Numbered from the stretch's first letter, positions 34,230 to 45,986 are shown. The stretch: DNA of 64,000 nt from Rhyacophila brunnea (GCA_022495005.1 JAGYXB010000061.1:372001-436000); one strand, 5' to 3'. Numbers and translations are program-made. Notes: generated from the letters alone by a model not told the origin.

Positions 34230-35050
34230 CAGTGATACACAAACGCGGCACGAAATGGCATGTGTTGCAGCCCAAAATAACAAGTACTTCATCACCAAAT
34301 TTTTCATTGAATATGATAAAAATCTGTGTTCGATATGTGAACAAATTATGCAGTAGCATCGGTATATAATCTGAATCGTCACTGATAGAAAACGTAATGC
34401 TATTTTTTATTATTTAGTATGATTATATTTTCACGGATACACATTTGCGACCGAAATTCATTTTTTTACAAAGAGTCACACCGTCTGTGGTGCAGGTGCA
34501 GTCTATTTTTAGATTATTGTTTTCAAAACGCGCAATTGAGTGTTCGAAGATCGAAATATCAGGAAGGCGATCTGCAGAATTTTTACAAATATCTTCCTGA
34601 AGAGCAGTTTCCCAGCCTACGTAGTAAGGCTGCGCTTTGTGCAAGTCTCTTTGGATGCACCTACATTTGCGAGAAAACGTTTTCCTTATTAAAACTAAAC
34701 ATTCTCAACACAGAAACCGCTTGAACAATGATAACCTCAATGCTGTACTGAGGATAGCAACCACAAACATTGAACCCGACATCAAAATGCTTGATGCCAG
34801 TATGCAGTGTCAGAAATTTCACAACTAAGTTCCATCGTGCAAATATGCACGTAATGCGGAGTGGAGAGTGATTGAAGTTCCTGATAAAATTATGTAACTA
34901 TTAAATTAAAAATAAAACATAAAATGTATATCTCATCTAGATTCTAGTATAATATATCATTATTTTTCAAGACTTTTACCCTTTGCGGCCCATGGAAAAT
35001 TAGAAAATGGATAAATTGGCCCCTTCTTTCAAAAAGCTTGTGCACCATTG
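34230..35050 (+). mobile_element. hAT element with transposase remnant
   Basis: The left end is CAGTGATACACAAACGCGG and the right end inverted is CAATGGTGCACAAGCTTTTT, a typical degenerate hAT pair. The duplication ATCTAAAC is perfect (34222-34229, 35051-35058). It is an internally deleted derivative that still holds the C-terminal transposase coding region, so the family's autonomous members can be sought with it. Confidence 0.92.
34545..34828 (+). pseudogene. hAT transposase C-terminal dimerisation domain
   Basis: The first frame carries KYQEGDLQNFYKYLPEEQFP, LRSKAALCASLFGCTYICEK and TFSLLKLN. After a frameshift near 34697-34703 a second frame continues with HRNRLNNDNLNAVLRIATT, EPDIKMLDA, and a stop at 34826-34828. 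The order LPxEEFPxLRxxA, SLFGSTYICEQxFSxxK, RxRLxxxxLxxxLRIATTxxxPDI is the hAT dimerisation (hATC) region of Charlie-like transposases related to the vertebrate GTF2IRD2 and ZBED families. The zinc finger, the catalytic residues and most of the protein are missing. Confidence 0.87.
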
Positions 35051-35082
35051 ATCTAAACTAAATAATGATACATGGTCGTGGC

Positions 35083-35658
35083 TACAGTTGGGTTTCGGGA
35101 ATTTCCCGACGGGAATTCTCGAGAAATTTTCGAGATTTTAAATCCCGAATCTCGAGAATTGAAATTTTTAACATTTCGGGAAATCCCGGATCTCGAGAAT
35201 CTTTTCTCGGGATTCGGGATTTCTTTATTATCAAATATTAACTGAAAAAACGATTTTCTATATGAAAAGACTGGTCGGGGTATTTAACACAATTAAGCCA
35301 ACGTCGACTCAAAATGAGCGCAATTTTTGCAACATCAGATGTGTCTCAAAAGCGTACGCGATTGTCAGACGCAGCGATTGACAGTCTGTGCTTTTTGAAA
35401 TCCTATTTTAATAAGTAATATTTAGAATTATTTTTGTTTTCCTACTTCTATTTTGTTTGTCTTCTTGCATAAATAAAAAAAAATATTTTATTGGAATTTG
35501 TCTGTTTTTTCATTGATTTTAGGGTTTTTACAGGTTTTTTTTTAATTTCCCGATATCTCGAGAATTCTTTTCTGGAATTTCCGAATCTCGAGAATTCAAA
35601 ATTTCATCATTTCGGGAAATCTCGAAATTGAGATTTTCTCGGGAAATACCCAACACTA
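35083..35658. mobile_element. hAT-type MITE with CTCGAGAA repeats
   Basis: Ends are TACAGTTGGGT and, inverted, TAGTGTTGGGT; duplication GTCGTGGC is perfect (35075-35082, 35659-35666). Both sides are filled with the palindromic word TCTCGAGAAT (three times on the left, two on the right) mixed with TTTCGGGAAAT and TCTCGGGAT variants, resembling arrays of subterminal transposase-binding sites. It lies only 24 bases after the duplication of the previous hAT element. Confidence 0.88.
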
Positions 35659-35666
35659 GTCGTGGC

Positions 35667-36347
35667 ATCTGTAAAATTAATAATTTATGGAATTATCTAA
35701 GTGAATCTAAAATCGTGTTTAAATGTTTGCGGTTTTAACAGTGTGTAGTTTTTGCGATGTTTTGCAGTAAATTTATTCAAAAATCCTCGTAAAATGATTT
35801 CAGCTTTAATTTCATACATTTAGGTACCTACGGTCCATCTATATAATAAAAGATTTTTCTCAAAGTCTTTTGTGTAGACTGAAGATATATTATTATAATA
35901 ATAATATATCCTTTCATTTTCCAATACGTTTAATTCATATAATATATTGAAAGAAATGGTAAAAAGTCGTAACAAGTCCTATATTCTGTTCTAAGGTTAT
36001 TGATCATGTCTTTGACTCTGCTTTGACTGCATTTCCTGGTTGCGTGGTTTATATTGTCTCAAGTGGAAATGAACAAATAACAACCACAACAAAGCAAGAA
36101 ACTGACCACCGACATTTACGTTTACGTGACCGTCGTTATCTGATCCTTTCTTTTTACTTGAAATAAAAATTTATCGTAAAATGGCCTTTCAATTGAATGA
36201 AACCAAGTATCTAAACTAAATAGTTACTTGGTATTGTAACAATAGCAATCATATCTTAAAAGAATATAATATACATGGTATAGATAGGTAATTAAATATA
36301 TTTAAATTAAAGTATTTACGATATGGGAGCCTTTAGGGAGACGTATT
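35667..36347. other. Unannotated stretch
   Basis: Nothing recognised. Confidence 0.4.
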
Positions 36348-36355
36348 ATCAACAG

Positions 36356-36745
36356 TATGGCCCCAACAACGGGGGGCTGACAGGGCTCTAGCATGGGGGC
36401 CCGGGTTCATAAGGGGCCCAGGATGGCGAGTCGACCAGATAACTGAGATAAACACATATCACAAGCTTTCCTTAACAATAAAAAAATCGCCCGCGGCGCT
36501 ATTTTTCTTGAATCATGGTTATATTTTAAAATACGTTTACTTATATGTCGTTACTCGATAATTTTATTTAATAATTCGAGTGGTCGTAGGTATTAAAAAT
36601 ACACAAAATACATTTATTTTTTACCGTCAACACCATTTTGGAAAACGCTACTGTAGAGCATCACATTGCCTTTAACCTTAGTGATAGGTAGGGGGGGCGT
36701 CAAAGATCTTAACCTTGGACCCCGGTTCAAGATGTGGGGGCTATG
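36356..36745 (+). mobile_element. hAT-type MITE, CATGGCCCC family, copy 4
   Basis: Ends TATGGCCCCAACAAC and GATGTGGGGGCTATG; duplication ATCAACAG (36348-36355, 36746-36753). The interior blocks GATAAACACA, GCCCGCGGCGC and GATAGGTAGGGGGGGCG match the other copies. Confidence 0.9.
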
Positions 36746-36753
36746 ATCAACAG

Positions 36754-39105
36754 GCACATCGAGAGATAACACGTAACCGATCCTATATTATTTGACCAAG
36801 CGAAGAATTCTCGATATCTTCAGCCATGCGGACAGTGTAATGCAAAGGTCTGAATGAATATAACGATGAAGATTTTAATGGAGTCATGATAGGTACGAGA
36901 GAAAAAACAATATTTTCTTCAAATGTATATACATAAATGATCTAAAAGAAATCAAGAAAATAACAGAAATGATATCTCAATTATGAATGTATTAAGGTTT
37001 TTTTGCATTAAACAATATAGGTACACAATGCCCTTTTAAGTTAGTGTTCGCAGTCGACAATGTTACACTATTTCATAATCGAAACCTTATTCGCGTCTGT
37101 TTGCTTTTAAACTAGTTTATTTGCACTCATTTCAGTTAAGTCTAAATATGGATATGAAATTGTTGTACATGGAAATGGAATAATTGCGTAAATTACTTAA
37201 TATAGGAAAGTGAGCAGCAGTGGTAGCCGATGATAATAAATAATTTGCAATATTATGTAGGCACCTACGTATATAAAATATTTATCGACTATTCCGTAGT
37301 GCGGTGTTTTTTTTTTTGGTAGAGCGGCAGTCTTGCCCACGTTTTCGATACAACAACTGTGCAACAATGCATTTTGATGTTTTAGTGTTTTTGACCCAGT
37401 GCAAGGACCCAATGGGTTGTACAATTGGCTAAGAACCATTCATTGCAAATCCTTAGAAATCCGATCCTGATCATTAGTATATAATATTATAATGGATGGA
37501 TATACTACGGTTTATTTCGGTTACTAATATCTGATTAAGACTTTTTAGATTTGTGGGTTACCAAAAACGTATCAAAGGATCAAAAAACCAAAAACGATAT
37601 AATATTCATATTCATTGTGAATATACGAAAACTCAAATATTTGGGTGATATCATAGGAAATGACAAATGCGCACTGTTTCAGTTAATCATTCAAGGAATG
37701 GAGGAAGCTTAAATAACTCCAGGAAGATGACGCCTGTCTTGGCTGAAAAATCAGCGTCAGTGGTTCCACAGTAGCAATGGATAATATCGAGTTCGTCAAT
37801 ATTGGCTTAAAATATAAAGATGAAAGATAATAATAATAATTATAAAACATTCTATAAAAATTGTATTTTTCATAGTTGACATAATATTATTTTTACCCTT
37901 GTCAATGTACAAACGGACAGATTGCCGTCGTTCAAGGAGGCGAAATCAACAAAACGAGTAACGTTGGTATTGACTTTATCATAGCCATTTTTTTCAGCAC
38001 AAAGAGTCCATAATGGGTCTAGGACGATTTGGCACCGGACAACTGGACGCCGCGGAATTCGAAAATAAATAGACGTTAGGTACTTATAAGTACTTTAAAA
38101 AAATATTCAATATTATTATTTATATTTCAATGATTATATTATGATTTAATAGTTGGTGAGAATGTAAATATGCAGACGTAAAAAATGATTTAATCGTGCA
38201 TATGTTTAAGTTCCAACGAAAAAAGAGTTTTTATTTTATATAAAGCCTTAGGCATGGCTTAGGCAATCCGAGATAAAGAATACATTATGTTGAGAGTAAA
38301 ATGAATTCAAACTACTATGTAGTAGATACAAACTGATTAAAATACCTCGTCTACACGTGTCTACAACAGTGCGGCGTCTAATTATCCGGAGGCCAGTCGT
38401 CCCATTCTCTCCATAATATGAAGGATCCAACGCTATCTTCCAGGATCCAACGCCAATGAATCTTGTATCACCACTGTGGGGTGAAGGTACCGCGTCATTG
38501 TGGATAACAAAAAGATACGGGACATGACGTGACTTGTTAGCCTATAGTACTCGTATGTTACGAGGATATTATATTTAAGAGATATTTATTATTATGATGG
38601 CATGCGAAAAAATTTGAACCTACGCCACTGTCAGTGAGTGAAGTAATAAAGTAAGTAGGTAGGTGCTCGGCGTGCATGATAATTTCAAAATAAGAACAGA
38701 ACCATATCAGTATAATATACTCAGTAGCTGCATATTTCTAGCAAAATGGCTTCACTTTAAACATTTTGCATATGACATTAATCAATTCACGTGATAGAGC
38801 TAGGTAATTCAGTTATAATGATACATACCTGCGACATAATGATATAATATCCCATGTCTTACAAGGGAACAATAAAAATAAGACAGGATATATAAAAAAA
38901 TAAATATAAGTAACTAACTACCTACCCGATATTTCATATTACATAATAGGACTTATATAAAGCCAAAGATGTCCAGGAAAACCTTCTCTATAGGACTACA
39001 TACGACTTATATCTTTTATCTTTTCTTCCAATATCAAAAAATGCAAATAAAGCTAATTTTTTTTATTAAAACTAATAGTTAAATAAACTACAAGTTATCG
39101 CCCGT
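36754..39105. other. Unannotated stretch
   Basis: Short frames at 37197-37439 and 38248-38430 lack family signatures. CTACGCCACTG at 38620-38630 looks like a hAT right end, but no partner or duplication was found. Confidence 0.35.
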
Positions 39106-39162
39106 ATCAATTATACTATTGGATGAGTGGTAACGTGTCCGCTTATGAAGACGTGTGTCTTA

Positions 39163-39479
39163 GGCCCTTTTCAGACGGGACACCGATGTCGCGCTCGATA
39201 TAATATAGGAGGCCTTTGTATTATGTTTATGAACGCTCCAGATCTAATGAGTCAAAGCGTGTGGGTACACTTTTCTGTCGGCCGCTACATTCTCAAGCCG
39301 CCGATACACTTGTTTTTATTACCGCAGCCAGTTTTATGTTCTAATTTATAACGCGAAATTATGCGTTGACTCATTAGCTCTGGGCGTTCATAAACATAAT
39401 ACAAAGGTCCCTTTATTCGAATACAATGGCCTCCTATATTATATCGAACGCGACACCGGTGTCCCGTCTGAAACGGGCC
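39163..39479. mobile_element. PIF/Harbinger-type MITE with long inverted ends
   Basis: The left arm starts GGCCCTTTTCAGACGGGAC and the right arm inverted starts GGCCCGTTTCAGACGGGAC. Similarity extends about 100 bases (GATATAATATAGGAGGCC, TTTGTATTATGTTTATGAAC, CTAATGAGTCAA), with one small insertion in the right arm. Flanked by TTA (39160-39162, 39480-39482). It lies within the tRNA-like head of the SINE. Confidence 0.88.
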
Positions 39480-39543
39480 TTATTGTCGAATCTCGGGTCT
39501 CGCAAATTCATACGTTGATTTTAAAAAGAAAAATCTGTTAATA

Positions 39544-40844
39544 CGAGGGTGGGTCAATAAGTCCTTAGAAAAGCCGACAGGTGGCGCGACTAGTACTGCA
39601 AGCGGTTTGTTTTCATGCGGCGGCACTACCGATTCAGTATGCTGCGAAGTTTCAATCAGATTGGTCGGGTTGTTGTGTGTTTCTCGTACATTTAAAAAAA
39701 AAATTTGCTTGTGGAAAATGGAAAAATGGAAAATGGAGAAAATTGAGTTTAGAGCTGTTATTAAACATTTTAATATAAAAGGGTTAACAGCAAAGGAAAT
39801 AAAAAATGAGTTGGATTTAGTTCACGGCATATCTGCTCCTTCACTTGCAACTATTTATAACTGGTTAAATGAATTTAAACGTGGTCGTACATCAACAAAG
39901 GATGAACCACGCTCAGGACGTCCTGTAGAGGTGACTACACCAGAAATGATCAATAAAATCCACGATATGGTGTTAAGTGACCGAAGATTAAAGTTGAGTG
40001 AGATAATTGAGGTTACAGGGATCTCAAAAGGTAGCGTCATTTCTATTTTACATGACAAATTGGGCATGAAAAATATTTCTGCAAGATGGGTGCCGCGTTT
40101 GCTCACAGTCGACAATAAACGCAATAGGGTGGTGGCCTCTAAAGCCCTGTTGTCGCTCATGCAACGCAATCCGGATGAATTTTTTCGTCGCTTTGTGACT
40201 GTAGATGAAACATGGATACACCACTATACTCCCGAGACGAAAGAACAGTCAAAGCAGTGGATTGCGAAGGCAAACCATGTCCAAAGAAGGCGAAAACCGT
40301 AAAATCAGCTGGTAAGGTTATGGCTACTGTATTTTGGGATGCACGTGAAATTATTTTCGAACTATTTGGAAAAAGGAAAAACAATAACAGGGGATTATTA
40401 TGCATCTTTATTGGACCAGCTAAAAAACAAAATTGAAGAAAAACGGCCTCATTTAAACAGGAAAAAAATCCTCTTTCATCAGGACAATGCCCGTGTTCAC
40501 ACATGTTTACGATCAATGGCTAAAATTGAAGAATTGAAGTTCGAATTGGTCGACCACCCACCGTATTCGCCAGATTTAGCCCCCAGTGACTTTTTCCTTT
40601 TCCCAAACTTAAAAAAATGGCTAAGTGGACAACGTTTTTTTTCAAATGAAGAAGTCATCGATCGGACAAATGCTTATTTTGAGGACCTTCCGAAAACTTA
40701 TTTTTCTGACGGTTTAAAAAAAATTGAGAAACGTCTAACCAAGTGTATTGAGCTCCAAGGAAATTATGTTGAGAAATAAAAAAAAAATACAAAAATAAAA
40801 CCTGTTTTAATGCTTTTTTCTAAGGAATTATTGACCCACCCTCG
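39544..40844 (+). mobile_element. Mariner element, near full length
   Basis: It is 1301 bases, the usual mariner length. Inverted ends of 29 bases with one mismatch start CGAGGGTGGGTCAATAA, and the TA dinucleotide is duplicated at 39542-39543 and 40845-40846. It encodes one transposase with two frame disruptions. It inserted into the body of SINE family 2 between CTGTTAA and CAACCTCC. Confidence 0.95.
39733..40779 (+). pseudogene. Mariner transposase, two frameshifts
   Basis: The transposase cuts and pastes the element at TA sites. The chosen start is the methionine of MEKIEF (39733); another at 39718 adds five residues. Order: N-terminal helix-turn-helix region (IKHFNIKGLTAKEIKNEL, SLATIYNWLNEFKRG, SGRP), second helix-turn-helix (KLSEIIEVTGISKGSV), WVPRLLT linker, first catalytic Asp in TVDETWIHHYTPE, second in HQDNARVH, third in YSPDLAPSDFFLFPNLKKW. 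Spacing from the second to the third Asp fits the mariner DD34D class. The frame shifts near 40267 and returns near 40355, so the total length stays a multiple of three (about 348 residues). All catalytic residues are present, but the product would be truncated. The subfamily is not assigned. Confidence 0.93.
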
Positions 40845-40916
40845 TACAACCTCCGCTCTGCGGAGGCCCATCTGATCGTCTGACGATCGGTCATGGTAAA
40901 AGAAACAAACAATTTA

Positions 40917-42004
40917 ATATATGTATAACTATAATATTGTGAACGCGTGTTTGCACAGACTTCATCGTATATAGATAGCCAAATACACCGAACCCTCCTT
41001 ATTTAGAATATTCACATGGATCACATAGAATTATAATATTTTAGGACTGTCGGAGTATCCTAACTTCCCCGTTTTGTCTTTGGTTCTACGATATATCGTC
41101 TTTCAAACTGCATGTATTCATCTATGAGTAGTTCGCAGCCTCTCGTCTGGTATTATTGAGTAGAGTACATTATTGTCAAGTCTGCTAAGCAAAAAAGGTA
41201 CCTACCAATAAGTGATAATTTGCAACATTATTAAGACTAATCTGAAATAAGAATATTATTGGTTTCATCAGATATTTTATACTAAATACCCTAAAAAGAA
41301 TAGGTGTAACTTCGTCACGGGACGAGTCCTGTTGGCACAGTTTTGAGACGCTAAATATGACATTCTAAACAGTCTAACCCCATAAACAACTCATTTTCGA
41401 GCGACCCATGACAAAAAAATAGCTCAATTCAATTTTATTACCTTCAATACTACAACTGAATAATATATTTTCAAGTAGCAGCATTCACTTCCTTAAAAAA
41501 TATAATGCTATGAAAAAAAAACCTTTTCTGATATTAAAATAAAATAATAATCATTTCAATTAAAATTCCTGCTTAACGACTATTTTTTGTTCAATTAAAA
41601 GGTGTGACTCAATTAGGATTATATAATTAAAGCTCACATATAATATGTAATTAATTATATTTATACCTTAATAATTAATGGTTATTTATTACAGTCATAC
41701 TAATTGGACAGTCTATTAAAATGTTCAATGACAAGCGAATTGGTAGGTACCAGAAAAGAATTACTCCTAATCTAAAAAAGGTCATATTTAAAAATATTTA
41801 GTGTTATGTTAATGTTACATTCGAAGTATTTAAAATACTACTTTCTATTTTATATAATATACAATCTTACATTAATTAACATTTTTACTAGATTTTACAC
41901 TTACACACTAAAATATGCTGCCCGAAATAAGATTGTTGGAAATTTTTGAAACATTATTATGTATACCTACTTTGACAAAAATCAAAGGTACAATATGTAT
42001 TATA
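40917..42004. other. AT-rich stretch, nothing recognised
   Basis: No supported feature. Confidence 0.4.
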
Positions 42005-42012
42005 CTGAGTTT

Positions 42013-43416
42013 CAGTGACGTCCCGTGGAGGTAGGTAGATTGAGCGTCGCTTGGGGGCGGCAGTTACCCAAAGAACGACGAATCGAGATAAATCATTAGG
42101 AATATATATAAATAGTTACCCAAACTTAATAATAACAGAAACATCTTTCCATTAAATAAAATACCTCACTGGTTCGAAACAAAATGTATTAATTACTATA
42201 CTATAAAAGTTTTAACACTCTTTATTTTTTTGTCGGGTCTAGTTTACTTCCGTTGACTCCATGAACGTCATGTTCTTGTTGACTGCAAATTTTCGAATTA
42301 TATTTGAATTATAGGTTGGTACATACCAGTGGCGAAGACTCCATACTAGGCGATTATTTAAAGCCTACCTTCTTAAGAAAAATATTTTTTAATTGCATAT
42401 TGACATATTTATATACTTAATCACTTCATTATTTTATGTTATATAAAAATAATTTATTTTGCCAACGAAAGATGTCGTATATGTAGGAATGTATTACAGT
42501 ATTACACAGTTTACAAAACAACTGCAAAGGTATTAAAAAAACCACAGCGCGCCGCGCCGTAAATTAAATAATAAATGCCGCGACTTCTCGACGTAAATAA
42601 ATTTCCGATTATGTTTGGAATAATTCTGATTTTTTTTTGTTTGGACTTTACGTCTCGTAACCTCAGCAAGTCTGCTGATTTGTACGAAATGAGGCAAGCT
42701 CCTTTCGCAGAGCCTAAAACATTCGCGCATAATATTGTTGTCACGACTGCGCACTTTGTCCAAAATCATTAATAATTAGATAATTAAAAAAATAATTTCA
42801 ACGGCGTTTAATCGAATATTAATAAATAAGTAAGTATAGATTGTTTTTAAAAATAAAAATAAATTTTATCTAATGATTTTTGATGGGTATACATGTTTTG
42901 AAAAATACGTAATTTAAAGACATCGCTCATTTTTATATCGTCAATGAGTTTTTGAAGTTTCATTGAATTAGTGTGTCGTTATCATTTATTAGTGTGTGCC
43001 TATTCATTAGTAGTAAATATCGTACTATTCTCGTAAGTATACCTGACAAGTGTGCTCTTTTTATCATATCTCCACAGCCTACCTCTTTCCAAAAGTCACC
43101 CTTCGCCACTGGTACATACATACTTACCTAATTTAAAATTTATCCAAATATGTTTGCCGGTCACTCGCGAGTTTTGGAAGTTGTCAAGTGCATTTTTAAA
43201 GTACCTATCTAAAACAGTAGACTAGTAATATTGTCTATTGAAGCAGATATGGGATTTAAATTAGATTAAGTGGTGTATACCTTGTTATTCATATAACCAT
43301 ACAATATATTTCTTAGATATTGAATTCATGAAAGGATGATAAAAAGTACTGTATAAAAAAATGTGGCGGCATTTTGGCACTGCCTAGGAGCGGCATTTTG
43401 TCTAGGGACGTCACTG
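42013..43416. mobile_element. hAT-type element, CAGTGACGTCCC family, copy 2
   Basis: Left end CAGTGACGTCCCGTGG and right end GTCTAGGGACGTCACTG; duplication CTGAGTTT is perfect (42005-42012, 43417-43424). The outer 310 bases on each side match 23453-24261. The centre is occupied by the nested element at 42327-43111. Confidence 0.93.
42327..43111 (+). mobile_element. hAT-type element, CAGTGGCGAAG family, nested
   Basis: Left end CAGTGGCGAAGACTCCATAC, right end inverted CAGTGGCGAAGGGTGACTTT; duplication GTACATAC is perfect (42319-42326, 43112-43119). The host copy at 23453 has the uninterrupted site (GTAGGTACATACTTGCC). The overlapping frames at 42511-42772 on both strands lie in it; the 78-codon minus frame is basic but unrecognised. 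Confidence 0.93.
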
Positions 43417-43424
43417 CTGAGTTT

Positions 43425-44335
43425 AAATATTATATGCCTAGGTCAGTGGCGGATTATCCAATATTGTAATAGATGCTAGTCGCTGAATGTGGAGTGAAGT
43501 TGCAACAGAGCTTCAAAGTTTAGAAATAAACAATTCGTCAAATTCATAATTTGGAAAAAATCCTGCTTTCCAAGCTTATTTCGTATTTATTTATTTATTA
43601 AAAAAAAAAAAAACATTGTGGACGTCACAATTTCTGGACGTTCACAACATGAGATTTAAATTGAAAAAAAAAACTGAATCTAATCAATCAAGTTAAACAA
43701 AAATACATACTTTTCTAATTATATAGTAAATATTGCCCTCATAAGAGAGAAGTAAAAATAAAATAAAAAATATAAACATAAACAATGTTATACTTACTTA
43801 CAATAAAATTTTAAAAACAAAATACACAGCACAGCACATCACTGAAAATGTTTATGTCTTTGGGGAGCGCATTGACTAGTCCTGCACCTTTCGCTAATAG
43901 TGCCTGATGACATGAGGAAATGTATATAATATAACAGCCTCCGTCCAATACAGCGTCTGGCTATCGCCTGTGTCCCAGCCACACTCACAAAACCATTGAT
44001 ATAATATGATATATATAACATAACATCATTGCCCAAAACACATCCCCCGTGGAGATAGGTGGCATAGATAGGAGCAAATGTAACGTCTCGTAGTTATCTC
44101 TAAAATTCACAATACCCTAATCAAATGAAATTTCGAAACATATACCTACTCATATTTTTACGGTGCTGATTTCACGTTTTGAATTCTTCATCTGGTTCAA
44201 TCACATAAATTTAATATAAATTCAATCTTCATATTATGTCTGCTTATTACCCTCAGTCGATAGTGTTAAAAAAAATGTAGCTATTTTCCATATATTTTCA
44301 TGAATTGGGGAGTCGGTGCCTACTCATGTGTTTTA
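43425..44335. other. Unannotated stretch with a solitary hAT-like end
   Basis: CAGTGGCGGATTATCCAA at 43445-43462 resembles a hAT left end, but no right partner was found. A Penelope-like end word, CCTCAGTCGATAGTGTTAA, occurs at about 44251-44269 without further similarity. Confidence 0.35.
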
Positions 44336-44845
44336 CAACGTTTTTATTAGCTCGTATTCTTGTTTGTCCGGTGGTTGTTTGTACGTCAGTACAAATCTTG
44401 CAATCGATTTTTAACTAACTTCCCGACTAGCTAGACATTTGAAACTTTTAGAATATATCAGAACACGATGCCAATGCATTTTTTTAACACTTTTAGCCAT
44501 CTTTAAGTAGAATTGAATTCGTTTTCAGTTAATTCTGTTTTGTATGAAAAGTTATTTCGGAAGAAATTTGTAATCCAATCCACTATTATTGGTTGCTAAG
44601 GGGGTGGTCCTAGCAACTAAATTATTAATATATACGTGCGTTACTATGGAAGTCACAATGACATTTCAGTATTCTATATTTATTTTGTTTGTTTGTCGCA
44701 AAATAGCAAAAAAAAATGATTTGTTGACAATTGCCTTATTTGTCCTAAATTATTAATACATAGAATTGTCAAATTTATGTGATTCAACAGAAAATTTTAA
44801 AATGTGGTATATAACAAGTTCTTTTTATCTTGTAATTATTTAAAT
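44336..44845 (+). repeat. 500-base repeat, inverted partner at 53935-54418
   Basis: It matches the inverse of 53935-54418 along its length: CAACGTTTTTATTAGCTCG, TGTCCGGTGGTTGTTTGT, TCCCGACTAGCTAGACATTT, ATATATCAGAACACGATGCC, TACGTGCGTTACTATGG and AGTTCTTTTTATCTTGTAAT. A TTTG microsatellite lies inside. No coding potential or flanking duplication; the class is unknown. Confidence 0.8.
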
Positions 44846-45365
44846 AAAACCTACAACTGTCGTGTCATTGATTTAAATAAGTTTTTTATTGCCTTATGGT
44901 TATACATCAATAATATAGCCTTAGTTCGTCACTGTTCTAGTTAGAGTAGAAATCTGAATGTAAAACAGTACCTATCTTCTTTACATAATACTATAATACC
45001 AATATGCTTGTAGTTTTAGCAATAATTGAGATGTTTTTTGATTTCTCCAAGCTATTAAATAAATCATTTGATTTGCCTCAACCAACAAACGGTCAGATTT
45101 ATTCTCGAAATGTCAGTAGAGCAAGATCATTTTGGTTAAGCATCGCCCAATTATATCAAACAACCATTTCTATCTTTCGTTATAGATGATTTATTAGATG
45201 ATTTGGTGAATTGTAGAAAGCGGGGTATCAAAAGTGAAACAAGTCGTTGTGTTATTGAAATAGTCTTCGTGTTTAACATTAGTATTTATTTTAAGCAATC
45301 GATCTGCAATACTAAACTGATTAAGTTTATATTTATTTAACATACACAATTTGAAAACACCTCAA

Positions 45366-45446
45366 TCTCGAACCCGCGTTCACTAGATTCGCGACAATGC
45401 TATGTGCATCCTATCTAATTACCTTAGAAATTTACTAGTAGTTTTC
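45366..45446 (-). mobile_element. SINE family 3 fragment (tRNA-like head)
   Basis: TCGAACCCGCGTTCA (inverse of a B box), then ATTCGCG, CAATG, TGTGC, ATCTAATTA and ACTAGTAGTT occur in the same order as at 61989-62095. Confidence 0.6.
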
Positions 45447-45663
45447 ACATTTAATTAATTAAATTAGAATTCATCTAACATCAAAAATTTCAAAACACCT
45501 CAGATATATACATACAAGAAAATAATATGATGCCCATCGGGACTCGTCTCAAATATTGGGAATTGTTATTTGAATAAAAAAAAATAGTATATTTAATTAT
45601 TAACATGACCGACATACATTATAAATAAATTTGGAGAAATCCTACCTCGGTTAGTAATTAATC

Positions 45664-45880
45664 CAGGGCTCGAAATGGACCGGAGCGCACCGGAGCGCTG
45701 TTTCGGTTCATATAATCCTAATCCTAAATATTATCACTTTGTCACAAGATTAAATTGACCGTCTGAGCTAGTCTGACACATTTATTTTTATAAAATACAC
45801 ATACACTTAGATTACTATGTTAATATTTTCGTAAAATTGTGGAGCGCTCCAGTTTGTAAAATTTTCCATTTCGAGCGCTG
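45664..45880. mobile_element. Small hAT-type MITE, CAGGGCTCGAAATGG ends
   Basis: Left end CAGGGCTCGAAATGGACC and right end inverted CAGCGCTCGAAATGGA; duplication AATTAATC and AATTAATG, seven of eight bases. CGGAGCGC words lie inside both ends. Confidence 0.82.
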
Positions 45881-45986
45881 AATTAATGTAAAAATTGATA
45901 CATTAATTAAAAAAAACCGATTGCCAAAAATAGATGAAATTTTTTGACCCCTTCTAAATGTAAAAAATACTATTCAGTATCGTCGG

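Larger units (their letters stand above)
39106..40915 (+). mobile_element. SINE family 2 copy interrupted by two transposons
   Basis: Three pieces belong to one SINE: the tRNA-like head with TTGGATGAGTGGTAACGTGT (39106-39162), the B-box-like TGTCGAATCTCGGG through AAAAATCTGTTAATA (39480-39543), and CAACCTCCGC..GCGGAGGCCC, GATCGTCTGACGATCGGTC and ATGG (40847-40915). Pieces two and three match the uninterrupted copy at 17690-17965 across the junction (CTGTTAATACAAACCTCC there). Removing the two insertions and one copy of each duplication restores a continuous SINE. Confidence 0.85.
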
